DNA of 64,000 bases, taken from positions 930,001 to 994,000 of the forward strand of contig JAPZLL010000007.1 of NCBI GenBank assembly GCA_036250225.1. The letters run 5' to 3'. Positions 44,954 to 56,878 of this stretch are shown piece after piece (the first letter of the stretch is position 1; each line of letters starts with the position of its first letter). This DNA comes from Cercophora sp. LCS_1 (lineage: Eukaryota > Ascomycota > Sordariomycetes > Sordariales > Lasiosphaeriaceae). The notes beneath the pieces were generated by a model. The model saw nothing but the letters and a program-made list of their open reading frames with translations. It was not told the origin of the DNA and did not search any database. A program made the translations under genes and the position numbers.

Positions 44954-47232
44954 CTAGTCGACCGACATGGTCTCCAAGCCTTCCAGGTTGGTCCTGTTTG
45001 CATTGCCGCTCGAGGATCCCCCAACACCAGCCACCTCCACGTCCCCGGTTTCCTCTTCGCCATCCTCGTCATCGACTTCGCCCGAGGTTGTTCCCCAACT
45101 GCCGGCGTCACCGATTAGTTCGTCGTCGACACCCTCCATGTCGTATGGCACCCCATACATATTATAGTGCCCGATGTCGTCCCCATAACTATCTCCATCA
45201 TCCGCACCACGTCCGAAATTTCCTTCAGCCCAAGCATCCACATCCTCCTCATCGCCCTCCTCATCGCCCTCCTCATCGCCCTCCTCATCGCCCTCCTCAT
45301 CGCCCTCCTCATCGCCCTCCTCATCACCCTCCTCATCGTCAATGTGGTCGCCAAAGTCCAAGAAGGGAGGGCCCGGGAATGGCCCGAAATTACCGGGCAT
45401 ATGCATGGCACCGGCAAAGACATCCAAGAGCATGTCGCCTGGAATCGATTCTTGGTCTTCAAAATAGGCTTCCAGTTCCTCCTCATACATCTCCATCGCG
45501 TCGGCGAAGAGGTCGTGAACATCGGATTGGAACATATCCCCGGAGTACATCACGGTTCCACTCCTTCCTCGCGCCTCGATAGCGTGGATGAGATCTCCTA
45601 ATGCATCACAGTCACGGGAGCTCGGGTCCTCAATGCCGTCCATGACTGGCTCTATGCTGGGACCATATCGAAGGCCCATCGCTCGGAAACCTTTCAGTTT
45701 GGGGCAGTGCTTGGCTATGCAATTCAGAACGTTGGCCCAGGATTCGGGTCCTGCATCGCTGTTAGCAAACACGCATAAACATACAAAAGGTTAGAAGGAA
45801 CATACCGGTCTCGTCATCACCATTGTCGTCGGGATCCTCAACTCCCTGATCTCCCGCTTCTAGCCACATGTTCCAGAGCACGAGCTCCTCCAGTGGATTC
45901 TCTCTCACAATCGAGCTACCGGAGGATTCTTTCACTTCCTGGAGAGCGACGCTGGGAGTGAGTCGAGTGGTGAGCCTGATGAGATCGTCTTGGGTGGCTG
46001 TTGCGGTTTTGAGAGAGAGGTGACGCAGACCTTTGTTCTCCGGGTGAAGGAGCAGGTTACTGAGATCACATGTGATTGCAAGTTCTTCCAACACTGGGCA
46101 CGATCTAACGAACTCGACAGCCTTACTGTCGTCGTAGCTAGGATGTAAGGAGAGAAACTTGATTTGCTTGCAGAAGCTGCGTGGTACTTGGCCAAGAAGG
46201 TGATCATGGTCACCGTCATGCCGATACCAAAACTCAATCACATTGGGGAAAGAGTCGTTCTGGAAGGCTTCCAGCAGTGTCTGAACAACATCGCTCGTGT
46301 TCAGGGATGGTCGATGGGACGGCGGCCAAGCGAGATGGATATGCAAGCTCGTGAGAGATGTGAGATTGGCGCAAATGCTTCCAATGTGCCCCACGATTGC
46401 TGGGGCTGTCATCGAGCCGCTGCTGAATGACCTCGAGATGCTCCGCTCGGCCATGTTACCGGGCTCCCACATCGAGCGGTACTCGCAAACCGTTGCGATC
46501 TCGAGGTGCCGGATGCGGGTGAGGGTAGAGCGGTTTCTCTCATCGGCACACCACTCCACCTTCTTGTCGAAATCCTCAAAGATGAAGGGCCCCACGAGGT
46601 TCAATCGGCCATACTTGAAGAGGAGCGGGGTAGCAGCCTCGTGGAAGGCTTTGTTGACGAGACGAAGCTTCGCCAACTCTTTCACCAGGCCAAAGTCGCC
46701 CGAGATCTTCCCACCAAGCAAGGGGATTGGAATCGTGTGGTTAGGCGGATGAGCTGCAAAGTACATCAAAGGCAGCTGGTCCACGGTCTAAAGAGAGGTC
46801 AGCAGTCAGCGGAAAGGGCTCGTCAGAGTAATCGGAGTTTGCCAAAGGCATAGATGCTTTTGCCGGACGGGCACATCCAGATTTCGGGCGCTCGTAGAAG
46901 TGTCCCACAAGTCACTATATTTAAATGGAGGCGTGGAAAGTCTTCTCAAGGTTTGAGCCATTCCTCTCAAGACTTCAAGAGAAATTTCTTCTGGCCTAAG
47001 GAACTACCTTTTACTCCTACTGGAAACATAACTGCTGGAGGTATCCTGGCTCTTAACAGTTTCGGACGGCTGTAAATATGATTGTCGAAGAGCTGATAAT
47101 CACGCTTGCTGCCCTTGGACGAGTTCCAGGATGGTTTTAGGGATCGCAGCCGCTGAGCATGCTTGTCCCGCAAACGCAAACATTTGGAAGAGTGCTCACC
47201 GCGAGGATCAGCTCGAGCGGAAGTCGATTCAT
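44954..47232 (-). CDS. F-box-like / leucine-rich protein with Asp/Glu/Gly repeat tract
   Basis: The main exons are 45806-46787 and 44954-45750, joined over a 55-nt intron (GTATGT, branch GCTAAC). The first has no ATG at its start. The best upstream exon is 47200-47232 (MNRLPLELILA followed by GTGAGC). It joins in phase to TVDQLPLMYFAAHPP across a 412-nt intron, producing an F-box-like N-terminus that continues AKLRLVNKAFHEAATPLLF. The total would be 603 residues. The middle has irregular leucine-rich stretches (LEELAITCDLSNLLLHPENKGLRHLSL). The C-terminal ~150 residues are highly acidic with eight DEEG/DEED units from a 12-bp DNA repeat. F-box proteins recruit substrates to SCF ubiquitin ligases; the substrate is unknown. 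The 5' exon is the least certain part. Confidence 0.65.
45244..45339. repeat. 12-bp tandem array, eight units, coding for (DEEG)n
   Basis: The unit CCTCCTCATCGC is repeated eight times with single-base changes only in the last two copies. It is in frame with the minus-strand F-box-like gene, so gain or loss of units would only change the length of the acidic tract. Confidence 0.95.
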
Positions 47233-49280
47233 GACGAACAGTTCGAGGCGCACCGAGCGCTAGCGAAATCAGTCGATGATGGTCTGAGGAGGAGAGAAAC
47301 CACTGAGGAAGTTGTTGCGTCCTTGGGCTCGTCGTGTTGGCGCGCCCAAATTCATGGAGCAAGCCGCTCTGTGAACGATTGAGTGGTCCCGGACGATAAA
47401 TTGACGATGCAATCAGAATGGTTTTGGAAAACGGACTTCTCAGCTGCGGTTTGTTGCGACAGACAAATTATTCTTGCGAGACTTTCAAGGATCCACATGA
47501 CGCAGTGCGGCCCCTAACCCCGTTGCGCCTGCCTTCTTTTGTTTGCCGTGAGAATGCCCCTCACCAACTCTCCGCGTCGACGCGACGACACATGACATCA
47601 GCCCAAAACTAATCAAACCCTATCAAGATAGCCAATAGCTTCAACGTACTACCAGGAGCAGTCCGCTCTTTTTCGCTCAAATTTTTTATGTCATCCGAAC
47701 CAAGCAATCCGGTCCATTTGGATGAGGCTTCAATTTTCATACCTCCCTCGGGAGAGCAAACTGTGCGTGTTTGTTATGCGTTGGTGTTGGACGACTGGTA
47801 ATCAGAACAAAGGGCACCTGCTGACACGTCGGGTCCAGGCAAGCGGACCCCTCTTAAAGTTTTAGGATTAGTTACTTGGTATATTCCATGATACTGTATT
47901 GGAATGTTGGGGCTTCGCGCTCAATGTTTTATGTCATGGGAGGTCTCACTCCAACCAACAGCTCAAGAGAGCTGCAATCAGCTTCGGTGGTGCGCGGCCC
48001 GAAGCTGCTTGAGATCCTCCCTAGAACGAAAGTTTGGCATTGGATCTGATAACCCGCGCTCGTAACTGAAGACCGAAGTCGGTGATGAAGAAGGGGTGCG
48101 CCAGTAAATTTATCCCCCTGCTTCAAACTCATGAAGTATCAAGAAAACGAAACCACCTCCATATATTACCAAATACTCCAGATCACCGACTTAATCCCCG
48201 AACGTCGAGTGGTTCACGCATCTTAGCTTCAGATACTGCTGTTTTGTGTAGCGCGGATGAATCGAGTCTCCTTCTCACCGAACCCGATAATCTATCAGTG
48301 GAAACATTACCCCGTCGCGACGTTTTCCTTGAAACACGGTGAGATTCATCTCATTCTTCTTTTCAGTGTCTACGCTGCTCCTAACGTCACAAGCCGTATG
48401 GGGAACACAAACCCGTCAGTGTGCCAAGCAATGGAATTGCCGTGGCTAGCACACCTTTTTTTTATCGGGAACTCACGATCTCGGATCGGAGCTTCAAAAT
48501 CCCACGATGCATGCGGGGGCAACACTTGTTGGACCCCTGACAGCCACGATCTGCAGCCAGTCAAAACCGCCTGAGCGGTTTGCAACTACGTCATCGCAAG
48601 CTTGGGACGAAGGGTCGAATTTGACACACTGGTGGCTCTGAGGGAGGGAAATGGGTTAAATCACAAAAACAATCGGTGAGTGAAGCAATTGTCTTCTGCC
48701 AATGTCCCGACCGAATGACCACTTTTCTGTCAGGTGCGAATTCGAGGGGTTTGTCTGCTCTTGGCGCTTTTCAGACGTGAGGGTGCAGTGCCGTCCTTGC
48801 CGTTGAGGAACGCGCGCAGGGTCTCAACACGAGTTCGCACTGGGCTCCGCCAGGGGCTGCCGAGGGCGAGACGAGAGCGAGACGAGAGAGGACAACAAAT
48901 CCCGAGTTTCTGCGTGGTTGCACGGGATGACCTTGGTAAGGACCGCTGACTTTCCAAGTTCTGCAGTGATTTGCAGTGATTTACAAGGGGGTGTTGGCAT
49001 TCCTTGGTGTGGGAGGCAGCAGCTCTGCACAGTGGCAGACGGTGCTGAGACGTGGTGGTGTTGGTTGCGGGCGGTGTGCTTGGCATTCTGGGGCTCCCGC
49101 CGCTAGGGTGCTTCGCATCAAGGATCTGGGGGGGTTTCTCTCGCGGAATCAAAGAAACCGGAAACTGGCATCCTCGATCCGCAAGGCGAAAAGCCCACCG
49201 ATGCGGCGACCTAAACTCACACGCGCTTCCCCGACCGCCGGAGCCTGATAGTTTGCACCTGCATGCCGTCCACCTGACCG
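47233..49280. other. Spacer, about 2 kb
   Basis: Only short frames without supporting features are present. The 5' exon or leader of the following transporter may lie in the last few hundred bases. I see no RNA genes or mobile elements. Confidence 0.4.
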
Positions 49281-51757
49281 ATGACCCTCCTTCGGCCGCC
49301 AGCAGAACTCAATCCACGGCTTTTGCCTCTTATATCCCATCATTGCGCATTTGCTGCTGCGGATCGGGGCTGCTGCTCAACAGCCCCGTCTCGTTCAAGA
49401 TTCCGTCCCCTAACCCGAGTCGTCTCCCCTCCAACATCCCCCTCCGCACTCTCTCTGCACGAGAGCGCCAGTCCGAGCACAACCTCCAGACGACGTCACT
49501 GCTCGGGCATCCCGTAGACGAGCCGGGATACTCCGAGTCCGAAGACGGTTCGCAATCTTCCTGGACTGACACCGGCGACATCGCCGAGCAGCTCGGCGAG
49601 GAGGACCCACTGAGGCAAAGGCTAAGCGCAACCCTCGACGAAGAACTCCTCGCAGGCATTTCTCGACGGCATCCCCGACACCACCATCACCACAGCGCGA
49701 AGCGCGTCCACTACCGAGAGTCGCTCTCGTCTTCCAGGAGCCGATCCAAGTCTCGACATCGGCAACCTGGCCTCGTTAATAAGGAAGCGATATACATTCC
49801 TGAACCTCCACCCCGAACGATTTCGTCGGCCGAGCGCCTCCTCGCCGTCATAATGTCGGGTGGCACGAGTTCCATTCATGGCCTGACAGGCAAGCCGTTG
49901 ATGTTGGTGGCTCCTGAAATACTGGTTTATGGAGGATGTACTAACGTGGTGTAGCTACTTCACGTCGATATTCGTGTCGTTGGGTGTCTTCCTGTTTGGC
50001 TACGACCAAGGCGTCATGTCGGGTATTATCATGTAGGTGCTATCTTGCTTTTGGTGTTCAACAGCTCGAAGCTGATTATGACCCAACGCAGCGGTGACTA
50101 CTTCATGGACTACTTTGACCAGCCATCCAAGGCCCAAATAGGTACCATGGTCGCAATTCTTGAGGTCGGAGCCTTTATCTCATCTTTAATGGTGGGGAGA
50201 GTTGGTGATATCATTGGGCGGCGAAAGACGATTCTCTACGGATCCATCATATTTTTCATCGGCGGTGCCCTTCAGACTTTTGCCCTGAACATGCCGATGA
50301 TGATGATGGGGAGAATCGTCGCTGGTCTTGGCGTCGGTATGCTCTCAACCATTGTTCCGGTGTACCAATCCGAAATATCGCCGCCACATAATCGAGGTAA
50401 ACTCGCGTGTATCGAGTTCTCTGGCAACATCATTGGCTACACGTCCTCAGTCTGGGTCGACTACTTTTGCGGCTTCATCAAGAGCGATATGTCCTGGCGC
50501 TTCCCCCTGTTGATGCAGTGTATCATGGGTGCCATGCTAGGCCTTGGTAGCCTGATTATTGTGGAATCCCCTAGGTACGCAAACGTGTAACGCTATCTTA
50601 CCATTGGTTCTAACGGCGTTGCAGGTGGCTTCTGGACAACGACCATGACGAAGAAGGAATCGTCGTCATTGCCAATCTCTACGGAGGTGGTGACATCCGC
50701 AACGAACGGGCCCGAAACGAGTTCCGCGAAATCAAGATGAACGTGCTTATCGCGCGCCAGGAAGGCGAGAGGACGTACAGCGAGATGTTCAAGCGCTACT
50801 ATAAGCGAGTTTTCATTGCCATGTCGGCACAAGCTCTCGCCCAGCTCAACGGCATCAACGTCATTTCGTACTATGCACCATATGTCTTTGGCCAAGCTGG
50901 CTGGACCGGCCACGATGCCGTACTCATGACGGGCATCAATGGAATTACATACTTCCTGTCGACCATTCCCCCTTGGTACATCGTCGACCGCTGGGGACGA
51001 AGACCCATCCTTTTGACGGGCGCAGTGGCCATGGTGATCTCCCTGTCGGCCATCTCGTATTTCATGTACCTAGACGTTCCCTCGACGCCGGTCATGGTGG
51101 TTATTCTGGTCATGATCTACAATGCGGCATTTGGATATTCATGGGGACCGATTCCCTGGCTGTATCCCCCCGAAATCCTTCCGTTGAAGATTCGTTCCAA
51201 GGGCGCAAGCTTGTCAACAGCTACCAATTGGGCGTTCAATTGGCTGGTCGGCGAATTGACACCAATTCTTCAGGAGCTGATTACGTGGAGACTGTACCTT
51301 GTTCATGCCTTTTTCTGCGCTCTCAGTTTTGTAGTTGGTAAGCTTTTCCATTCGCACTTTTGCGTCACCAAACTCACACCATGCAGTTTACTTCCTATAC
51401 CCTGAAACATGCGGTGTCCGTCTCGAGGATATGGATGCTTTGTTTGGTGACGCTACCAACGCGCGGAGCACTCCAGTTGCCGGGACGCCGGCCCTGCACG
51501 CCGAGTCCGACGCTTTGGTTGCACCCGGGTCGCCAGTTCCTCAGCTAGATATCCGGGGCCGACCACGCTTCGGCGCCGCAAGCGCGATTCCGGGTCTGGA
51601 TATAGACCCACCGACAGAAGTCGACCGCAAGCCCCGGTCCGCCTCTCGGAGTCGGGGCGGTGGTTTCGGTGGTTGGCTGTCGAGGCTGATGGGGCGAAGA
51701 GGATCTGGATCTAGTCGCGGGGGGGAGTATGAGGTGCTTAACCAGGGCGGGGACTAA
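49281..51757 (+). CDS. MFS sugar transporter with long cytosolic N-terminus; 5' end unresolved
   Basis: Confident exon ends are ..49902, 49955-50032, 50092-50574, 50625-51337 and 51387-51757. The twelve-helix sugar-porter fold is clear: LGVFLFGYDQGVMSGI (helix 1), GRVGDIIGRRKTILYG, the VPVYQSEISPPHNRGKL signature, LNGINVISYYAPYVF (helix 7), DRWGRRP and YPETCGVRLEDMD. The N-terminal segment (HNLQTTSLLGHP, EPGYSESEDGSQSSWTDTGD) is conserved in fungal relatives, as far as I recall. It reads in a frame with no ATG before 49853. The start is therefore either in an upstream exon, a non-AUG codon, or the short-form ATG at 49853. The 49281 boundary is only a placeholder at the nearest ATG. The C-terminal ~110 residues are disordered and basic. 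Substrate unknown; related to glucose/quinate-type porters. Confidence 0.75.
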
Positions 51758-52185
51758 ACTATAGTGTTGTTTTTGGATACCCCTGACATGATGCATATAG
51801 ACGGCGCGGGCCTCCTCTTTGAGGAGTTTGGTTGGGTAGACCAGAAGTAGATGGTCTCGACGTTGACTTCGGATAGATGTCGAGGTTTTGGATGATACAG
51901 TGGTATATTGTATTTTTCGATATAGGTTTTGGAAGTCATTGCTTGGATAGCATAAGGACAGATATTGTTCGGGTGTATTTATACCGGGAGAGCAGGCCGT
52001 TATTCACTTCAAGGCTCGGGAACTCGGCCATCATTTGACGCGAGAGGGTTGCAGAATGAACAGCGTTAAACACAGCACCTTGAAGCCCACGGGCCGGACT
52101 CTTTGCGCCATCTTCTATCCTGGCCATCAAGGCCTTGCTTTTCTACCTGGACTAAGCCATGTCACATCGACATTCAGAGCGCTAC

Positions 52186-53297
52186 TCAGTCGAGTTTCCG
52201 AGGAATCTTAATCTCACTCTGCAACCCCCGAAGAAGTTGCAAGACAACTTGTGTTTGGCAAAATGCCGCAAAATACATCAAGAGGTTCGCCCACGCTAGC
52301 CCCAACGATCCGTACAAGGCCGGAGCGAGTGTGGACATGAGAAATGTGGCGGCGATCAATCCGAGGATGAATGGCTGGCGGAGTGCTTTGTTTTGGAACA
52401 GGGGCAGTGCTGTGAGGAATAATCCGAGCCATTGGACGAACATGGCTTGAAGGAGACCGAGAATGTCGGCGTTGTTGTAATGTTCGGCTCGGTTCCAGGG
52501 GTCGATTTTGAAGAAGGATGCGAGTTGGAGGGCTGTTGTCAGAGCGCCGGCTACTGAGGTGATGCCGATTATTATCCCGTTTGACTGTTTGAAGTGTTAG
52601 TTAGGATGCAAATGGGTAGGCGGGTTTGGGGACTGGCCATGAGTGAGGGGAGGATGTCCTCTATGTGTTCTGCATCCTTGGGCTTGCCAAATTTGCGGGG
52701 CATCCGAAGCCTGTTCTGCAGGTGGTGAGGAACACTCCGCATTTCCCGCCCTCCTCTAAGATATTGTGCCTCCTGGGTGCTCAAGAATGAGTTGATCTCT
52801 TTGCATCTTCCTTCTACCATTCTGGTAATGGCCGGGAAATTTTCCCGAATGTTTGAAGACCTGTGCATAGCTTCTGCCAGGCCTTCTGTGTCCTCAACAA
52901 GGTTCGCAACAAGCACCTCGGCAAAATCGTACTCATGGCTTACATAAGTAGTAGTGAAATTGAGCAAATCTTGCCAAATTCGCAAGTATCTCTCATCTGC
53001 CAAGTATCCGAGAAGTTCTCCGTCTTTTCGATCTGGCTTGACCATTTCCTTGAAGCTCGAAGTTTTCATGATCTGCAATCTCTTGCTCTCTATTGTTTCG
53101 GGTGTCTTGAACGTGACACTGCCTAGCGCTAAATAGCCTCGCAAGACAGTTTCGTCAACTGCATGAAATGCATCTGAAAGCTCACGCAGGATAGCCTGCG
53201 ATTCTGGCTGAAGGCTCTTCCATACCGCATCAGGATTGTCGGGGGGTATCACATCAGGACGATGTGGCCCGAGAAACCCTCGTAAGTAGGTGCTCAT
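52186..53297 (-). CDS. Unknown protein with helical N-terminus and hydrophobic C-terminus, two exons
   Basis: Exons 52634-53297 and 52186-52553 give 343 residues across an 80-nt intron (GTCCCC donor, CCTCAG acceptor). The first ~220 residues are soluble and helical (LQPESQAILRELSDAFHAV, TRMVEGRCKEINSFLS). The last ~120 contain about three or four membrane segments (IAGALTTALQLASFF, GLLQAMFVQWLGLFLTALPLF, FILGLIAATFLMSTLAPALYG, ANLLMYFAAFCQTQVVL). I do not recognise a family. A nearer CAG acceptor would leave a different open frame without membrane segments. I preferred the distal acceptor because it yields in-phase hydrophobic helices. The donor is weak, so the junction needs transcript support. 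Confidence 0.65.
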
Positions 53298-53839
53298 TGA
53301 AAGGACGAAAACGGTGAGGTCTGTGAGTTGTCGAATATGTTGCTGGTGTCTTTAGTCGCTCGGACGCTCAGGAAATATTGCACACAGTCTCAGGCGGAGC
53401 GAGATCGCGCGCTTTTGAGGGATGCCGCGAGGTCGACGAGCTTCCCGCGAGGCTGTGTGAGGAACGACAGCTTGCCACGATAATTGCGTTCAAGCTCCGG
53501 CTGCCTCATAGCCTATCTACCAGACCAGGCTGTGTGCTGGCAAGGCATCCGCTGATTCGTCTGCGCAGTGATGGCTGCATATTGCCCTTGTCCAAAGGAT
53601 CATGCTCGCCTTTGCTGCTACTCGGACAGTTCCGCATCAAAATGCAAGCAATAGCTCTCAATCTCCTACAGATGAAAAAAAGGAAACCTCCAACCACCAA
53701 GCAGGAAGCAACGACTTACACCCCCAAAAAGGGGTCGCATGGCCCGTGCACCACAACCAAAAACTCACCGTTCCCACTCTCGTTCATCAACCCTCCTTGA
53801 ATCATTCACACACCACCACTCATCACTCAACAACACAAA

Positions 53840-54325
53840 ATGTCAACACCATCCCCCAGACAAGAAATCATCCGCGCATACCGCGCCCTCTTACGCGCCG
53901 GGCTCCGCGCAGTCCACTTTGCTTCCCCAGGCCACCATGTAGTCCGCGCCCAGTTACGAAAAGCCTTTCGCGATCCCCAGGCGACGTATCAGACGCATTT
54001 CAACAAGTTCAGGATCCTACGAACCGTGCATTTCCTCAATGCGGCTACGTATGAGGCGGGCCTGGAACATAAGCTGTTGAAGAACTTGGTCAGAGTTGAG
54101 TGGGAGAGGTCGCATTCTGGTGAGGGACGGGGGACTTGGAAGAAGGCGTTGGCTAGGATGAGAGAGGCAGAACAGAAAAAGGGGGTGGGGAAGAGGTAAG
54201 TTGATTTCTTTGTGATTTGGAGGGATGGTGGGACTGATGAGAGTAGGGAGGCGGAAAGGGGGTATGGGGAGTATGAGAGGTTGGTTGAGATGGTGAATGA
54301 GAGCTTGGGGCTGTGTTTGAGGTGA
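53840..54325 (+). CDS. Small LYR-like mitochondrial-type protein (DUF1763-like), two exons
   Basis: Exons 53840-54195 and 54247-54325 (intron GTAAGT...AGTAG) give 144 residues. The start MSTPSPRQEIIRAYRALLRAG carries a Y-R motif in a basic amphipathic helix, as in LYR/complex-1 proteins that assist mitochondrial Fe-S or ribosome assembly. Further helices are rich in Arg and His (VRAQLRKAFRDP, NFKFRILR-like FNKFRILRTVHFLNAA). From recall this resembles the fungal DUF1763 family, but the core motif is AYR rather than LYR. The second exon supplies REAERGYGEYERLVEM and the stop. A non-spliced form would end 3 codons after the donor. Confidence 0.65.
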
Positions 54326-55683
54326 TGAGTAAGGTGTCGGTGGAGGAATGGTTCGTGGTGGTTCGATAAAGGGCGTTTTGGTGTTTCGGGTCGATTGATG
54401 ATGAGATTGTGAGCTGTTGCTCATCGGCGGCTGGTCCTGTGGGGTGTTCTGGATATCCGCTGCAGCTGTATCCTATGCACAGGAGATTTTACCTTCCTGG
54501 TGTGAGATCTTCAATTTGGGGGTCCTTAATCTCTGTCTTGAGGGATCGCTAGGTGGGGGGGTGAGGATCGGTCCAATGCCCAGAGGATCGCTGCGGACGT
54601 CGCTCTCAGGGCCTGGAAAGATCCGCGGTTGTTGGGCGAGTGGAACAGCGGCTGTTGGCGGCCGTCTGCAGGCGGCACGTTCGACGCCCCCAAACAGGTA
54701 AGCGATGCAGCGCCGATGCAGCGATGACGTTGGTCGGCAGCCCATTCACGCCAATTGCTCATGCCCGCAGCATCTCCCGCGCCAGCGAGGGGTAGCTCCA
54801 TCGACTTTGCTGGTGGTGTCCGGCGCTTTCAATTGCTTGTGTCTTGGGCACGCGGCAAGCTTGTGAAGACTGGTGAAAGAAGAAGGGTCGAACTGGCGTG
54901 CAAGGGGTCCAGGAACCAACCCAGCGACCTGAGGCGGGGCCCGAGGTCGGCGGGTCTCTTTGGTCACGCAGTCACACCGTCTCCAAAGCATCGTCAGAGG
55001 AAGCACCCGTCATGGTGGAGTTTCGTTGAAGCTCGACCAGGCCAACCAGCGACGATACGAAGCTCCTTTGTGTGCCGACCCCGCAATTAAGCTTCGCCCA
55101 TAGTCGCCAAAACGCCGTCACTAAGCATTCCTGGCTGGTGCATCCGTCGTACAGAGTACCCGAGAACCGATAAGCCACAGATCATTCCCTTTGACTCCTT
55201 GATCAATCCAGGCCCGGCCCAATTCCTCCCCTTTGAGCATCCTTCGTCCAGACCACATCTCGCAGTTGTGCTGAACATCGCGAAGCCGCTGTCGAACGCC
55301 GTGAACCTCCGCTACCCCTCCACTACCCCTCCGTGAGCCCCGCCGTGCCCTCCGTTCGACCCCCGGGACCCGTGGCGGTCTTGATGGAATCTGGCCCCTC
55401 CGTACCCTTGCCGAGGACTCTGGTCTCGTCCACCGGCGCCGAGACCACTGTCTGAGAGCAAGAGGAGTTCGGAAGGAGGATGCCGGTAGCCCTCGAGACG
55501 GAACATCACTCCTGCCCCGTCCAAGATGGTTTGGTGCGACGCCCACCACTCTCCTTCGAGCGTCCAAATCGTGACGACCAGATCACGACTCAACCGCAAC
55601 AATCTCCTTCAACCTCCCCTTCTGCTTCTCGACAAAGCCAGTCCTCGTCGTCATCATCTCCAACAGCAGCCGCAAACTCCAAG
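54326..55683. other. Spacer and 5' leader of the carrier gene, about 1.35 kb
   Basis: No gene is supported. The last 200 bases are C/A-rich, open in frame with the carrier from 55480, and probably the leader. Confidence 0.45.
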
Positions 55684-56878
55684 ATGTCGAACTCTAACGA
55701 GAATAACGGAGGCAACCCCTCGTCCACCTCGAGCGAGACGCAGCGCTATACCCAGCGTCTGGTTAAGCAGTACCGCATCCCCGTTGCCGCTTCAGTCTCC
55801 AGCGTGATCTCGACGGTGTCCACCTTCCCTCTCGACAGCGTCAAGACCCGAATGCAGACGTACAAGTACGATGGCTTTGTCCACTGCGTGCGCCAGACGT
55901 ATGAGACGGAGAAAGTTCGTGGTTTCTTTCGTGGCGTGACGGCTCCCATGGCGAGTATTACCCTTGTGCGGACCGTTTCCTTTTCGATATACCAGCGCGC
56001 CAAGTACGTCTATAGCGACTGGATCAAGGCGAACTTTGGTGTCGATGTCATGGCTCAGGTTGCTGCGCGCGGATCGTTGCCGAGCTTCTGGTCTGTTACG
56101 ACGTTTGGGTTGGCCGGTGCGACGGCAGGTTCTTGCATAACAGTCGTTGCCTGTAGGTTTTCCTTGTTGGCGGTGGAGTTGTCGGTTGCTGATAAACAAA
56201 ACCTAGGTCCGTTCGAGTTGACCAAGCTCTGCTCCCAAGTCTCGGTTCTGATGGCCGACGAGAAGAATTGCCCTCGGCCCGAGAGAAAGGCTATTGCGGC
56301 GAGCTACCAGAACAAGGGTACCCTCAAGACACTGCGCAACATCGTCAAGCACCGCGGCTACCGTGGCCTGTACACAGGCTTCGGCTTTCATCTGAGTATA
56401 CCGAGCGCCCTCGTTTTTCAGATGAAAAAATATTGACGATTGTATAGTGCGCGACACACTTGGAACGGGCATATACTTCATGACGTACGAAAGCGGCAAG
56501 CAACTGCTGACGACGTTCGGTGGAGACGGCGCGCACTCAAACCCTGTTGCCGTCCTGGTCGCTGGCGCCCTTTGTGGCATCGTCTCGTGGGCCCTGATCT
56601 GTAAGTTTTCCGCGGTTTTTTTGGCCGGCGTGATTCGGTGTGGCTGACCAATTGTTGCAGACCCGATCGATGTTGCAAAGAGCAACTACCAGCGCAACTC
56701 CCTCACGTACTCGAGGGGAGAAAAGGTCGAGCCGGTGAAGATCGAGTGGTTCCGGCGGAACATGTACCGGGGCCTGGGTGTTTCCATGGCGCGGTCATGC
56801 GCCGTCAATGCGGTCTTCTTTTCGTCGTTCGAGGTTTTGAAGAAGCGCATCAAGGCCATGGAGGTGGACGACAAGTAG
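55684..56878 (+). CDS. Mitochondrial carrier family (SLC25) protein, four exons
   Basis: Exons 55684-56152, 56207-56395, 56448-56600 and 56661-56878 give 342 residues. I chose the ATG at 55684 (CCAAG-ATG-TCG). An in-frame ATG at 55480 would add 68 low-complexity residues. Carrier signatures P-x-[DE]-x-x-[KR] appear in FPLDSVKTR (repeat 1), CPFELTK (repeat 2, degenerate) and YPIDVAKS (repeat 3), with matching helices (GFGFHLMRDTLGTGIYF, RGLGVSMARSCAVNAVFF). The inner-membrane substrate cannot be told from sequence alone. Intron 1 is 54 nt with no in-frame stop, so a retained-intron form would still be translatable. The second-repeat CPFELTK lacks the canonical proline-acid pattern. Confidence 0.88.

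Noticed and set aside
44998..45582. Pro/His/Arg-rich plus-strand frame
   Set aside because: Complement of the (DEEG)n tract; repeats without independent support.
55480..55683. Upstream in-frame ATG of the mitochondrial carrier
   Set aside because: It adds 68 low-complexity residues not typical of carriers. The ATG at 55684 has a better context, though the longer form cannot be excluded.
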